A stretch of 64,000 nucleotides of DNA from Veillonella rodentium (GTDB lineage: Bacteria; Bacillota; Negativicutes; Veillonellales; Veillonellaceae): NCBI RefSeq assembly GCF_900187285.1, contig NZ_LT906470.1, forward strand, positions 1,379,501-1,443,500, written 5' to 3'. Under the pieces are notes generated by a model that was not told the DNA's origin, did no database searches, and saw only the letters and a list, made by a program, of their open reading frames with translations. Positions 17,674 through 27,059 of this stretch are shown one piece after another (position 1 is the stretch's first letter; each line of letters begins with the position of its first letter). A program made the translations under genes and the position numbers.

Positions 17674-18597
17674 CTATTTAAGCTTAATTCGGCGCCACAA
17701 GCTTTGTTTGGCGTCTAAAACAAGACGCTGCGTAGTCCAACCATTGCGATTAATATAGCGAACCGGCCTATTACCCTCAAAAAAGGTATTGCCGGAGGAT
17801 GCCAATGTCGACATAGGCGTGGACTCTTTAGCTCTTCTTCGTTTTTCAGCATATGTATTAAATCGGTCCAGTATATCCTGTTCATCCCAGGTATTTCCGG
17901 AAATAACATAATCCACCAAAGGTTTTAATAAATCGGCCGCATCCGTACGAAGCAGATCAAATAATGTTCCATTCTGTGTATACCGCAAGACCTTTTCATC
18001 ATACGGAATCATAGCCCCCACATATTCGGACCGGATTACATCCAACATATCGTACAGACTAATGTCCGCATCATCCGTAGACACCGCATTAAATACGACT
18101 ACATGGTCCCGGATATTAGCTTCCTCACAAACCTGAATCATACGCGCTCCATTGCGCAACGACACCCATAACGGATGAGTCACTACAATGCACCGGTTCA
18201 CCAAATCGAGAATCGATTCAATTCCCTTACCGATACCGGCAGGCGCATCAATAAGGACATAATCATATCTATCAGCTAAATATTTAATGAGTTTCTTATA
18301 CTTCTTTCGTCCCATATCCTCCCAGCGAAGCTTTTGACTAGCCGGCAGAAAATCCAGATTATCACCGATAGGTAATATGGCATCCTCTGCATATTCCTTA
18401 TGTTCAATCACATCCAAAGCGTCATAAAACACTTCATCCGCCACGCCTAATACGAGATCCAAATCGCGTAATCCAAAATCTCCATCACAGAGCAGTACGC
18501 GATGCCCTGCATTACTTAAAGCCGCACCCAGACAAGCGGTAACGGTCGTTTTCCCAACCCCGCCTTTGCCGGATACGACACCGATGATTTCGCCCAT
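17674..18597 (-). CDS. minD: MinD-like septum-site ATPase
   Basis: A 307-residue deviant-Walker ATPase. KGGVGKT is at residues 11-17, then LLCDGDFGLRDLDLVLG and VLIDAPAGIGKGIE, which match MinD rather than ParA or Mrp. The C-terminus is long; its last residues (LVLDAKQSLWRRIKLK) are basic and amphipathic, as expected for a membrane-targeting helix. MinD normally works with MinC and with MinE or MinJ/DivIVA, yet no minC or minE is adjacent. It starts one base after the mrdA stop region and is followed directly by rodA. Confidence 0.87.
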   Translation of the reverse strand: MGEIIGVVSGKGGVGKTTVTACLGAALSNAGHRVLLCDGDFGLRDLDLVLGVADEVFYDALDVIEHKEYAEDAILPIGDNLDFLPASQKLRWEDMGRKKYKKLIKYLADRYDYVLIDAPAGIGKGIESILDLVNRCIVVTHPLWVSLRNGARMIQVCEEANIRDHVVVFNAVSTDDADISLYDMLDVIRSEYVGAMIPYDEKVLRYTQNGTLFDLLRTDAADLLKPLVDYVISGNTWDEQDILDRFNTYAEKRRRAKESTPMSTLASSGNTFFEGNRPVRYINRNGWTTQRLVLDAKQSLWRRIKLK

Positions 18598-18598
18598 A

Positions 18599-20494
18599 TT
18601 ATTCCTTTCTTGGTTGTATAGTATTTACCGTGTTTGAACGGTTCTGTTCTTGAGACGTATTTTTCTTATTCCCATCATTAGATGTATTATTCAAATTTAC
18701 ATGAAAGTATGCCGCCAGTATATCGCGCACGATAGGCCCTGCAGAACCGGCACCGAAACTGCCTTGCTCAACAAGAGCCACCACGACGATACGCGGCTTA
18801 TCATATGGTGCATAAGCGACAAACCAGCCATGGTCTCGACCATGAGCATTTTCCGCCGTCCCCGTTTTGCCCGCTACGTCCACAGGAAAACCTTTAAATA
18901 AGGCACCCGCCGTACCGCCTTCAGTCGTAACATCCCGAAGGCCTTCGCGGATGAGATCCATAACATTTTTCTGAATCGGTAATACGCCCAATTTCTCCGG
19001 TCCGAAAACCTCCTTCGGCGTACCGTCCGAATTATCGATACGACTCACCACATACGGCCGATAGCGAATGCCGCCGTTTGCGACCTCGCTCATAACTACC
19101 GCCATCTGTAACGGAGTTACCAAGGTAAACGATTGTCCGATAGCAGCGTCGAAGGTTTCCCCCAAGTACCAGTCCTGGTCAAATACCTTCCGCTTATATT
19201 CCGGATTAGCCATATTACCGGCCGCTTCACCGACCAGATTAATGCCCGTTTTCTCACCTAAGCCGAAATAACGGGCATATTTATCAAGATTTTCAATACC
19301 GACGCGGTTGCCCATTTCATAGAAATACACATTATCCGATTTTGCAAGGGCATTATTAAAGTTCAGCCACCCCAGAGCCTCGCCTTCCGCATTGCGCTTA
19401 TCGATGAGCCAATGGCGCCCGCTGTCAAAAATCATCTCATCCGGTGTAACCTTCTTCAGATCCAATGCGGCCGCACCCGTAATGATTTTGAAAGGAGACC
19501 CCGGCGGATATTCTCCGGATATAACCTTATTATCAAAAGGATGTTTCTTATCATTATTCAACTGATTCCATTGAGCGGATGTAATCCCTTTCGCAAACCA
19601 GTTCGGATTAAATTCCGGATTGCTTACCATAGCCAGTACGGCGCCCGTATTGGGGTCTAAGGCAACTACAGCAGCCCCCTGGGCCGGAATTCCCTGCGCC
19701 TGCAACTGTGCCAACTGGTTGGTTACGGCTTCCTCAGCGGCCTTCTGCAGATTCACATCAATAGTAAGGTGAATATTCGAGCCCGGTACAGTATGCTTCC
19801 GATCGACCTCTGCAACAGGCCGACCTGTCGCATCGACCTCCAGCTGCTTTCCGCCATCGGTCCCGCGAAGAATGTTATCATACAGTTTTTCCAAACCCGA
19901 ACGGCCCAAAATGGTACCGCTCGTAACGGAAGAATTCGGATCTTTAGCCTTCAATTCATCCAGTTCCTCTTCGCTGACCTCACCTACATAACCGAACAGC
20001 TGAGCCGCCATCGTTTCATACGGATAATAGCGAAGCGGCTCTACATCAATGGTAACGCCCGGCAGTTCATGACGATGCTCTTCGATGGTGGTAACCACAT
20101 CCATAGATATGTCGCTGGCGATTCTGATCGGTTCGTAACCGGATTTATGATCATTGACCTTCTTCTTGATCTCCTCAGGATTTTTATTGAGTAAAGCGGC
20201 TAATCTCGCCACTTCTCCATCATCAAGGGCCTTACCTGTGGGCATGATGGATATGGTATAGGCCGGTCTTGATCCGACAAGAATCTGACCGTTTCGATCA
20301 TACATCAAGCCCCGTGCGGCAGTCATGGGCACCATACGAAGCCTGTTGCCTTCCGCCTTAGCCTGATAATAGCCGCCCTCCAAAATCTGTAAATCCAGCA
20401 GTCGTAGCCCCAATATGATAAATATACCGGTTATGATATAAAAGAGTACATCAAAGCGACTCGTTTTTTTCCGTTTATAGAGGCCTTCAAGCAC
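18599..20494 (-). CDS. mrdA: Penicillin-binding protein 2 (elongation transpeptidase)
   Basis: A 631-residue class B PBP that cross-links peptidoglycan during elongation together with RodA. One N-terminal transmembrane helix (residues about 15-35) precedes a pedestal domain starting AARGLMYDRNG. The transpeptidase motifs are S333-PFK, SDN at 386-388 and KTGT at 543-546. The C-terminal 30 residues are Asn/Gln-rich and low in complexity. The start is GTG with a GGGGGTG site five bases upstream, 15 bases after mreD. Confidence 0.94.
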   Translation of the reverse strand: MLEGLYKRKKTSRFDVLFYIITGIFIILGLRLLDLQILEGGYYQAKAEGNRLRMVPMTAARGLMYDRNGQILVGSRPAYTISIMPTGKALDDGEVARLAALLNKNPEEIKKKVNDHKSGYEPIRIASDISMDVVTTIEEHRHELPGVTIDVEPLRYYPYETMAAQLFGYVGEVSEEELDELKAKDPNSSVTSGTILGRSGLEKLYDNILRGTDGGKQLEVDATGRPVAEVDRKHTVPGSNIHLTIDVNLQKAAEEAVTNQLAQLQAQGIPAQGAAVVALDPNTGAVLAMVSNPEFNPNWFAKGITSAQWNQLNNDKKHPFDNKVISGEYPPGSPFKIITGAAALDLKKVTPDEMIFDSGRHWLIDKRNAEGEALGWLNFNNALAKSDNVYFYEMGNRVGIENLDKYARYFGLGEKTGINLVGEAAGNMANPEYKRKVFDQDWYLGETFDAAIGQSFTLVTPLQMAVVMSEVANGGIRYRPYVVSRIDNSDGTPKEVFGPEKLGVLPIQKNVMDLIREGLRDVTTEGGTAGALFKGFPVDVAGKTGTAENAHGRDHGWFVAYAPYDKPRIVVVALVEQGSFGAGSAGPIVRDILAAYFHVNLNNTSNDGNKKNTSQEQNRSNTVNTIQPRKE

Positions 20495-20509
20495 TCTTTC
20501 ACCCCCTCA

Positions 20510-21001
20510 TCACCAAATATAATCCTGCTGTTCCTCCTTAGGCCGCAAAAAAGCGTGCAAAGCGGCCGCCATCAAAGCATTCCAAGGAAGAGTCGGAATG
20601 ATCATATGCCACAAATATGACCAGAAATAAATGTCTCCGCCGCTGCCCCAAATCATAAAAAACCGAATCAGACCATCCAGGATTGTACAGATAGCTACAA
20701 TACAGCTGGACCAGTACCAACGCTCTTCATACAGGCGATGCTTCACAAAAGACAATATATACACGACGATGACATAGGGAAATAAATGAAGTCCAAAAAA
20801 ATTGGAAATCAGCACATCATGTACCACCCCGCCGATAACAGCGGATACAATCCCCATGTGTCGTCCTTTAAAAAGCGTAATCATAACGACGGTCGTCAAA
20901 ATGAGATTCGGAAGCCAGTTCGTATGAAATATAGCCGGCAACAGCTGAGCCTGAATAAAATAAATTAAAAATCCACTTAACAGTAAGGCTAACCGGATCA
21001 T
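20510..21001 (-). CDS. mreD: Rod shape-determining membrane protein MreD
   Basis: A 163-residue protein with about five hydrophobic helices, the expected size for MreD, which joins MreB/MreC to the membrane synthesis machinery. The segment VIGGVVHDVLISNFFGLHLFPYVI matches the family. It is weakly conserved in general, so the call rests partly on its place after mreC. Its ATG overlaps the mreC stop as ATGA. Confidence 0.85.
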   Translation of the reverse strand: MIRLALLLSGFLIYFIQAQLLPAIFHTNWLPNLILTTVVMITLFKGRHMGIVSAVIGGVVHDVLISNFFGLHLFPYVIVVYILSFVKHRLYEERWYWSSCIVAICTILDGLIRFFMIWGSGGDIYFWSYLWHMIIPTLPWNALMAAALHAFLRPKEEQQDYIW

Positions 21002-21915
21002 GGTTTAATAGCCCCCTTTGCCCCTTCCACCTGATCACGCTGGGTCTGAGGCACTAATTTAGTTTCTAACCCCGGCTTGGTAGGTGCGCTCACAGATGAC
21101 GAGGTAATGATGAATACTTCCTCTAAACGATGAAAATCCACGCTCGGATTTATGACCGCATTTTTAACAAATCCTTCCGAATCGTTTTCTATGGACATCA
21201 CATTTCCTACCGGCAATCCTTTCGGATAAATGCCGCCATAACCGGAGGTAACAAGCTTATCACCTACCAGCACGTCTCCGTCGCGCGCAATATTGACCAT
21301 CGTCGGCGTTCCCGGTGCATTACCGTTGCCTTTTACAACGCCCGACAATCGAGACTCCGGCCTCTGTACGAGAATACCGATGGCACTGCGCGGATCCAAA
21401 ATCGTCTGAACTCGTGCCGAATGAGGATAGACATCGGTAATGAACCCTACGACACCGCTCGGTACAACAACGGCCATATTCACATCTATACCGTCCTCAC
21501 TGCCCTTATCGATGGTGAAAGTATTGGTCCACGTGCCATAATCCTTCGTAATGATACCCGCCAAAGTCATGGTGAATTCGGAATGACTGCTTTTATAATC
21601 AAGCAACTGTCGAAGGCGGATATTTTCCGCGACCACTTCATCGTAATTGACCACCTTTTGCTCTAAAGCGGCCTTACGCGCGACCTCCTCTTCACTTTCA
21701 GAGGTTGAATGTATAGCATCATCGATAACCGTAATACCTGTCTGTATGCCCGCCAGCATTCGAGCAGAACCATACGCAAACGGAGTGGTAATCCCCTCCA
21801 AGGTAACGGTTACAAAAGGAATACTGGTTCGCTGTTTCCATGCAAATCCCAATAAAGCCAAGAGAATACAGCTGATAACTACGACGATAATTAACTTGCG
21901 ATCCGACTGTATCAT
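20998..21915 (-). CDS. mreC: Rod shape-determining protein MreC
   Basis: A 305-residue elongasome scaffold. One N-terminal transmembrane helix (about 8-25) is followed by a short coiled coil (residues about 70-105, rich in Glu/Lys). Two beta domains follow, with family segments such as GIITKDYGTWTNTFTIDKG and VVPSGVVGFITDVYP. The C-terminal tail is Pro/Gln-rich. It is coupled to mreD by ATGA and starts one base after the mreB stop. Confidence 0.92.
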   Translation of the reverse strand: MIQSDRKLIIVVVISCILLALLGFAWKQRTSIPFVTVTLEGITTPFAYGSARMLAGIQTGITVIDDAIHSTSESEEEVARKAALEQKVVNYDEVVAENIRLRQLLDYKSSHSEFTMTLAGIITKDYGTWTNTFTIDKGSEDGIDVNMAVVVPSGVVGFITDVYPHSARVQTILDPRSAIGILVQRPESRLSGVVKGNGNAPGTPTMVNIARDGDVLVGDKLVTSGYGGIYPKGLPVGNVMSIENDSEGFVKNAVINPSVDFHRLEEVFIITSSSVSAPTKPGLETKLVPQTQRDQVEGAKGAIKP

Positions 21916-21916
21916 A

Positions 21917-22954
21917 CTAGTCCCGGCCCTTTCTATTTTTTGAATTTACAATAAAACGCGACACGCCCACTAAATCTGCTGTGGCGCCGTGCAATCCAGT
22001 AACAACCTTTTCTTCCGGTAATTCCGGCACATGAACGGGCACGCCCAATTCCGTTCCGATTCGTTGTGAAAGCCCTTCCAGCAGTGCGGTTCCTCCGGTA
22101 AGCCAAATTCCATATTGCATGATATCCGCTACGATTTCAGGCGCCGCCTGACGGATAATCTGCTTGATTTCATCTAAAAGCCCTTGCAAGGAATCATCGA
22201 TAACCTGATACACCTCAGATTGATGAATCACACAACGACGGCCCAAGCCGTTCATCATGTCACGGCCCTGAAAGACATATTCCGAATCCTCCAGCGGCGC
22301 AATAGCCGTCCCGATAGAATGTTTAAGATCCATAATGGTTTCATCCGATACCATGACGCCAAAGCACTGACGGATATATCGCAACAATGCTGTATTGATA
22401 TCTGAACCGCCGAAGCGAATCGTCTTGCTGCTCACGATGCCCCCCAGCGACATGATGCCGATATCCGTGGTGCCGCCGCCGATATCTATCACCATGGAGC
22501 CGCGAGCGTCAAAAATCGGCAATCCGCAACCGATAGCGGCCGCTACAGGACGTTCAATGAGAAACACCTCTCGCGCCCCTGCTTGCATAACCGCATCCAT
22601 CATGGCCCGTTGCTCTACGTCCGTCATGCCGCACGGTACACCGACGAGAACACGGGACAAGCGCAACGTGTTGGAAACTTTATGGAGAAAGTACTTTAAC
22701 ATCGTATGCATAACACGATAATCGACGATAAAGCCGTCTTTCAGAGGCGTCAACGGTCTCCACATATCGGGCATACGTCGCACGATACGGTCCGCCTCAT
22801 CCCCGACAGCTACGATTTTCTGCTGTTTTGCATCTGTAGCCACAATGGAAGGCTCACTGATGACAGACTCACGGGTTCCGCCCATTAAACGCGTCTGGAT
22901 GCTACCTATATCTATACTTACGTCTCTTCCCAGAGAAGGTAAAATGGAACTCAT
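21917..22954 (-). CDS. mreB: Actin-like rod shape protein MreB
   Basis: A 345-residue actin homologue that organises lateral wall synthesis. ATP-binding motifs are seen: SIDIGSIQTRL near the N-terminus, VIDIGGGTTDIGIMS in the middle and GIWLTGGTALLEGL near residue 285. A GAAGGAG site lies ten bases before the ATG. A terminator upstream separates it from radC, so mreB heads its own unit with mreC, mreD, mrdA, minD and rodA. Presence of mreBCD-mrdA-rodA in a coccus-type lineage is noteworthy but not unusual for Veillonella relatives. Confidence 0.94.
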   Translation of the reverse strand: MSSILPSLGRDVSIDIGSIQTRLMGGTRESVISEPSIVATDAKQQKIVAVGDEADRIVRRMPDMWRPLTPLKDGFIVDYRVMHTMLKYFLHKVSNTLRLSRVLVGVPCGMTDVEQRAMMDAVMQAGAREVFLIERPVAAAIGCGLPIFDARGSMVIDIGGGTTDIGIMSLGGIVSSKTIRFGGSDINTALLRYIRQCFGVMVSDETIMDLKHSIGTAIAPLEDSEYVFQGRDMMNGLGRRCVIHQSEVYQVIDDSLQGLLDEIKQIIRQAAPEIVADIMQYGIWLTGGTALLEGLSQRIGTELGVPVHVPELPEEKVVTGLHGATADLVGVSRFIVNSKNRKGRD

Positions 22955-22987
22955 AATGCTTATTCTCCTTCATTACATCATCATTCC

Positions 22988-22996
22988 ATTTTACCA
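22988..22996 (-). promoter_or_regulatory. mreB operon promoter, extended -10
   Basis: The minus strand reads TGGTAAAAT (hexamer TAAAAT at 22988-22993) between the radC terminator and mreB. The -35 is poor. Confidence 0.4.
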
Positions 22997-23020
22997 TATC
23001 AACAGCAGATTAGGGAAACA

Positions 23021-23047
23021 CAAAACACCTACACGGATGTGCAGGCG
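23021..23047 (-). terminator. Terminator of radC
   Basis: A nine-base stem with two G-T pairs (23026-23034 with 23039-23047) is followed by TTTTGTGTTT on the minus strand. Confidence 0.65.
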
Positions 23048-23067
23048 CCCTGAAAACATAACTTATC

Positions 23068-23766
23068 CTAGCTGAGTTTACCGATTTCGCTGAGGCTCGT
23101 AAATTCATTATCTCCGATGACAATATGATCCAGTACGGGAATCCCCATAAATTGACCGGCGCTGATAAATAATTTCGTCAGCCGTATATCATCATCGCTG
23201 GGCCGACTGTCGCCGGACGGGTGATTGTGAATTAAAATAATCGCCGCCGCATTACAGGCAATTGCCTTACGGAATACGGTTCGCTGTTCTACAAGACTCG
23301 ACGCCAGGCCTCCGTTAGAAATCCGCTCAAGCTGAATGAGTTTATTGCGCGACGTCAACATAGCAGCCCACACATGTTCCTCCTCCTCATGCCGAAGGCG
23401 TTCCATCACATATTGAGCAATGACGAAGGGCTGAGAAAAATCTTCGTACGTAGCCTTGATTTTCAATTCACCTAACCGCCGTCCCAGTTCCACTGCGGCA
23501 CAAATGGTGACGGCCTTATCCGCTCCGATGCCTTTAATCTTCATCAGATTCTTTACGGTCATGCGGTTCAATCCGTAAATACCGTCATCAAAGGACTCCA
23601 CAATATCGTGAGCCAATGTAAGAGCCGACTGCCCTTTCACGCCGGACCGCAATAAAATAGCTAATAATTCCTCAATATCCATATGAGACGGTCCAAGAGT
23701 CAAAAACTTTTCTCGAGGCCGTTGAAAGGGTAACATATCCTTAACACTTACCGTTGGTACTTCCAT
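23068..23766 (-). CDS. radC: RadC/JAB-domain protein
   Basis: A 232-residue protein with an N-terminal helix-hairpin-helix region (MKIKGIGADKA, 75-85). The C-terminal JAMM metallopeptidase-like motif is HNHPSGDSRPSDDD, starting at H180. Despite the name, a direct DNA-repair role is unproven; the enzymatic activity of RadC proteins is unclear. The maf-radC-mreB order is conserved across Firmicutes. It lies 33 bases after maf and ends in a terminator. Confidence 0.93.
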   Translation of the reverse strand: MEVPTVSVKDMLPFQRPREKFLTLGPSHMDIEELLAILLRSGVKGQSALTLAHDIVESFDDGIYGLNRMTVKNLMKIKGIGADKAVTICAAVELGRRLGELKIKATYEDFSQPFVIAQYVMERLRHEEEEHVWAAMLTSRNKLIQLERISNGGLASSLVEQRTVFRKAIACNAAAIILIHNHPSGDSRPSDDDIRLTKLFISAGQFMGIPVLDHIVIGDNEFTSLSEIGKLS

Positions 23767-23799
23767 AAACTCTCTCCATTCTCACAGATAATACCTACC

Positions 23800-24366
23800 T
23801 TATTTCGCGCCAAGCATCTCGCATAATACATCATATACCTGCTCTACAGGCAGACCGACTACATTCGTATATGAACCTTCAATCTTTTCCACCCACAGAG
23901 CGCCCTTCCCCTGAATGCCGTAGGCACCGGCCTTATCCATAGGCTCCCCACTGGCAATATAGGATTCAATTTCAAAAGGGGCTAGACTTTTAAAATACAC
24001 CTTGGTCTCATTGTGAAAGATCCGTTCTTTTCCTTTCAACAGCAATGCCACACCGGTTATGACGGAGTGAACTCTCCCCGACAGGAGTTGCAACATGAGG
24101 CGCGCCTCATCCTCACTGTGAGGCTTGCCCAGTACATCGCCATCGAGAACGACAATTGTGTCCGCTCCGAGCACGAAACCGTCACCGGGAACACCGACTG
24201 CACAACGGGCCTTGCCAAGGGCCTGCGCTTTTACCATCTCGGTGGGATTCTCATAGCCCTCATTAGGTTCCTCATAAGTACTGGATACCACAATGTGATC
24301 GATACCGACCTGCGTCAACAATTCCGTTCTTCGCGGCGATCGGCTCGCTAAATATAATTCTGCCAT
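23800..24366 (-). CDS. maf: Maf-family nucleotide pyrophosphatase
   Basis: A 188-residue nucleoside triphosphate pyrophosphatase that hydrolyses non-canonical or dTTP/UTP-type nucleotides. The family signature LASRSPRRTELL is at residues 6-17, followed by GADTIVVLDGDVLGKP and DKAGAYGIQGKGALWVEKIEGSYTNVVGLP. It is complete and of normal length. It sits 27 bases after the PH-like membrane protein gene and 33 before radC. Confidence 0.94.
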   Translation of the reverse strand: MAELYLASRSPRRTELLTQVGIDHIVVSSTYEEPNEGYENPTEMVKAQALGKARCAVGVPGDGFVLGADTIVVLDGDVLGKPHSEDEARLMLQLLSGRVHSVITGVALLLKGKERIFHNETKVYFKSLAPFEIESYIASGEPMDKAGAYGIQGKGALWVEKIEGSYTNVVGLPVEQVYDVLCEMLGAK

Positions 24367-24393
24367 ACAGACCTCTCTATAACACTGTTTTAA

Positions 24394-24996
24394 TTACTCT
24401 TCAGGTGCGATTAATTTTTTATAATATTCCTGTACGTCTTCGCCATGCTTAACCGCATCAGCCCGTACAGTCGCATAAAAAACAACATCCTCCTGCGGCA
24501 CCCGCACTCGACCGTCCACATATTCGCTTAATATCTCAAAAAATCGGTCATCCGCCTTGAGCAGAAGCCGTCCATATTGTACCTTTTTACCATTTACGAT
24601 AGAGTACACCAATGACCAGATCGGGCGAGGATCCGAAGTGGAGCATTTTCTATATTTATAACGATACCTCAAGTTCGTCAATAACTCCCGTTCAAATTTG
24701 AACACGCCGTCAATCATATCGTACTCCACTTCAAAATGGCGTTTTCTGAAAATAGACGATTCATCTATAATCAGTTTGGAGTCCGTCAAAATATATGTAT
24801 ATCGGCTGACCGCCTGCTTTACCATAACGATAATGGCTGCAATTTCAATAAAATACTCCGCTATCAGAACCGTGTGCAAATTAATACTGCGATATGTAGT
24901 ATATGCCATGGCACACACTAATAGAAAAACAAAAAATGTTACCAGTAACTCTGCACTTTTAGCACGCTGTGATCGCTCTTCATATAAAACTTTCAT
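24394..24996 (-). CDS. Membrane protein with a possible bacterial PH-like domain, function unknown
   Basis: A 200-residue protein not recognised as a characterised family. Two transmembrane helices lie at about residues 17-34 and 42-60, separated by a short loop. They are followed by a soluble region (YTYILTDSKLIIDESSIFRKRHFEVEYDMIDGVFKFE) that reads like the first strands of a bacterial PH domain. The C-terminal third is charged and ends KKLIAPEE. It has an AAGGGG site and its own likely promoter (TATAAT at 25043-25048). It precedes maf in the cell-shape block, so a link to the envelope is possible but not shown. Confidence 0.6.
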   Translation of the reverse strand: MKVLYEERSQRAKSAELLVTFFVFLLVCAMAYTTYRSINLHTVLIAEYFIEIAAIIVMVKQAVSRYTYILTDSKLIIDESSIFRKRHFEVEYDMIDGVFKFERELLTNLRYRYKYRKCSTSDPRPIWSLVYSIVNGKKVQYGRLLLKADDRFFEILSEYVDGRVRVPQEDVVFYATVRADAVKHGEDVQEYYKKLIAPEE

Positions 24997-25072
24997 AGTT
25001 AACCCCTTATGTATAAATCAATATCGTCTGACTATAGATACTATTATAAGGTATTCTATGTATAAAAACTAC

Positions 25073-25110
25073 AAAAAACCCGTCTATATCAAAGATATAA
25101 ACGGGTTTTT
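25073..25110 (-). terminator. Terminator of ackA
   Basis: Arms 25074-25083 and 25101-25110 (AAAAACCCGT with ACGGGTTTTT), extended inward by TATATC/GATATA, give a strong stem. A T run lies on both strands, so it may work in both directions. Confidence 0.88.
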
Positions 25111-25149
25111 ATTGACACTAATAGTCACCTAGTTCAGATGCGAACTATA

Positions 25150-26355
25150 TTATTTTTTCAATGCCGCCGTAATACGTTGAGTATCACGGGCAATCATGAT
25201 TTCTTCGTTTGTAGGAATTACGAAAATTTTTACCTTCGAACCTTCAGCACTGATTTCCTGCTCTTTGCCGCGAACATTATTGCGTTCAGAATCAATACGA
25301 GTACCCAAGTATTCCAAACCGTTACAGATTGCATCGCGGTTACCAATACCGTTTTCACCGATACCTGCAGTAAAGATGATAGCATCTACACCGCCCATAA
25401 CAGCAGCAAAGGCACCGATTACACGGCGAACTTTGTAATGGAACATGTTCAATGCCAATTGTGCACGTTTATTGCCGTTAGCAGCCGCTTCTTCGATAAC
25501 GCGGAAGTCATTGGACACACCGGAAATCCCCAATACACCGGATTCTTTATTCATAACTCTATCGATTTCTTCATAGGTCATGCCTGTTTTTTCCATCAGG
25601 AACGGAACGATAGCAGGGTCAATATCACCTGTACGCGTACCCATGATTAAGCCGGACAGCGGAGTGAAGCCCATGGTAGTATCGATGGAACGGCCGCCTT
25701 TAATAGCAGCCACGGAGGAACCGTTACCCAAGTGACATGTGATGATACGAAGATCAGTCATATGTTTGCCCATTAATTCCGCACAACGTTGTGCCACATA
25801 TTTATGGGATGTACCGTGGAAGCCGTAACGACGAATACCGTAATCTTCATAATAAGAGTAAGGAAGCGCATACATATATGCTTCTTTTGGCATCGTTTGA
25901 TGGAATGCCGTATCGAATACAGCAACTTGAGGTACATTCGGCATGATCGCTTCACAAGCTTCAATACCTTGAATGTTTGGCGGGTTATGCAATGGTGCTA
26001 GAGAAGCACATTCTTCCAACGCTTCCATAACTGCCGGTGTAATCAATACGGAATCCGCAAATTTTTCACCGCCGTGTACTACACGGTGACCTACAGCATC
26101 GATTTCATCCATGGAAGAAATAACACCATATTCAGCATCAACTAAAATATCTAGCAAAATGCGAAGCGCTTCTTTATGGTTTAAAATCGGTTCAACGCGT
26201 TCCAATTTGTCGGCATTAGGACGTTTATGAGTAAAAATAGCGTCTTGATCGCCAATTTTTTCAAATAGACCCTTTGCCAATTCCGTTTCAGTGCTCATAT
26301 CAAGTAATTGATACTTTAAAGAAGAACTACCGCAGTTAACTACTAATACGTTCAT
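25150..26355 (-). CDS. ackA: Acetate kinase
   Basis: A 401-residue ASKHA-family kinase that makes ATP and acetate from acetyl phosphate. It shows [52 protein letters not shown] and FTAGIGENG. It is a main ATP source when lactate is fermented to acetate and propionate. The usual partner pta is not next to it; a lipoprotein gene lies three bases upstream instead. The 5' end is coupled to that gene and a strong terminator follows. Confidence 0.96.
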   Translation of the reverse strand: MNVLVVNCGSSSLKYQLLDMSTETELAKGLFEKIGDQDAIFTHKRPNADKLERVEPILNHKEALRILLDILVDAEYGVISSMDEIDAVGHRVVHGGEKFADSVLITPAVMEALEECASLAPLHNPPNIQGIEACEAIMPNVPQVAVFDTAFHQTMPKEAYMYALPYSYYEDYGIRRYGFHGTSHKYVAQRCAELMGKHMTDLRIITCHLGNGSSVAAIKGGRSIDTTMGFTPLSGLIMGTRTGDIDPAIVPFLMEKTGMTYEEIDRVMNKESGVLGISGVSNDFRVIEEAAANGNKRAQLALNMFHYKVRRVIGAFAAVMGGVDAIIFTAGIGENGIGNRDAICNGLEYLGTRIDSERNNVRGKEQEISAEGSKVKIFVIPTNEEIMIARDTQRITAALKK

Positions 26356-26358
26356 CGA

Positions 26359-26922
26359 TTAACCCTCTTTCTGTTGCGTAACTTGAATCTTATCTTTAAT
26401 TTCTTTGCTGATATCAGCCCCTACCTGATCCTGAGAAGGATACTGGTAGACAATATTCCACAATACGTCATGATCCATGAATACGTATTGAGAAAAACTA
26501 AATGTTTGTCCCTGTGCCGAGTAAGTAACATCCAGCTTCTTCGCTGTCGCACCTTCCAGCTGTACGGACTCTTCCTTGATTGTGGCGCCTAAATTAGCAA
26601 ATTCCGTCTTGCTGCGGTTGATCTGTTCATCCACCGTAGGCAAAGGCTTATTCACACCGGCACGCAATGCTTCAACCTCTATGACCATATGTTCCGTTAC
26701 GGAACCGTAAATATCGATAGGGTATCCATCATCAGTCATATTTTTTGTGCTTTTACCCATTTCATAAGGCAGAGCGATTGTAATCTCAGACTGACCTGCG
26801 CGGATAACTTGATGACCAAAACTATAAGTATCCATCACATTTGTGGAGCCACAGCCGGCCATCGCCAATAGCGCAGCACCCAATAAGGCACCCCGTAATG
26901 TACGTTTCCATTGTTCTTTCAT
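26359..26922 (-). CDS. Predicted lipoprotein, function unknown
   Basis: A 187-residue exported protein. The signal is basic, then hydrophobic, and ends in the lipobox LAMAGC with the lipidated cysteine at residue 24. The mature part begins GSTNVMDTYSFG and has no family I recognise. It resembles small periplasmic beta-rich proteins in its alternating strands (ITIALPYEM, LDVTYSAQGQTFSFSQYVF). The start at the second ATG (26922) has GAGG six bases upstream. It is co-transcribed with ackA (three-base gap), which may be operon convenience rather than a shared function. Confidence 0.75.
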   Translation of the reverse strand: MKEQWKRTLRGALLGAALLAMAGCGSTNVMDTYSFGHQVIRAGQSEITIALPYEMGKSTKNMTDDGYPIDIYGSVTEHMVIEVEALRAGVNKPLPTVDEQINRSKTEFANLGATIKEESVQLEGATAKKLDVTYSAQGQTFSFSQYVFMDHDVLWNIVYQYPSQDQVGADISKEIKDKIQVTQQKEG

Positions 26923-26956
26923 CATATACCTCACATCAATTCAGCATTTACAGTTA

Positions 26957-26962
26957 ATTATA
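26957..26962 (-). promoter_or_regulatory. Probable -10 of the lipoprotein-ackA promoter
   Basis: A perfect TATAAT on the minus strand lies 35 bases ahead of the lipoprotein start. The -35 is weak. The divergent tmcAL gene has a TATACT on the other strand at about 26984. Confidence 0.35.
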
Positions 26963-27059
26963 GCCTATCGAACAAATAAAATCTATACTAAACTTGCAGA
27001 TTCCTCTATTTACAGTACCTCTTCCCTTTGCTACACTAACACTAATGAAAGGAGTCCCT

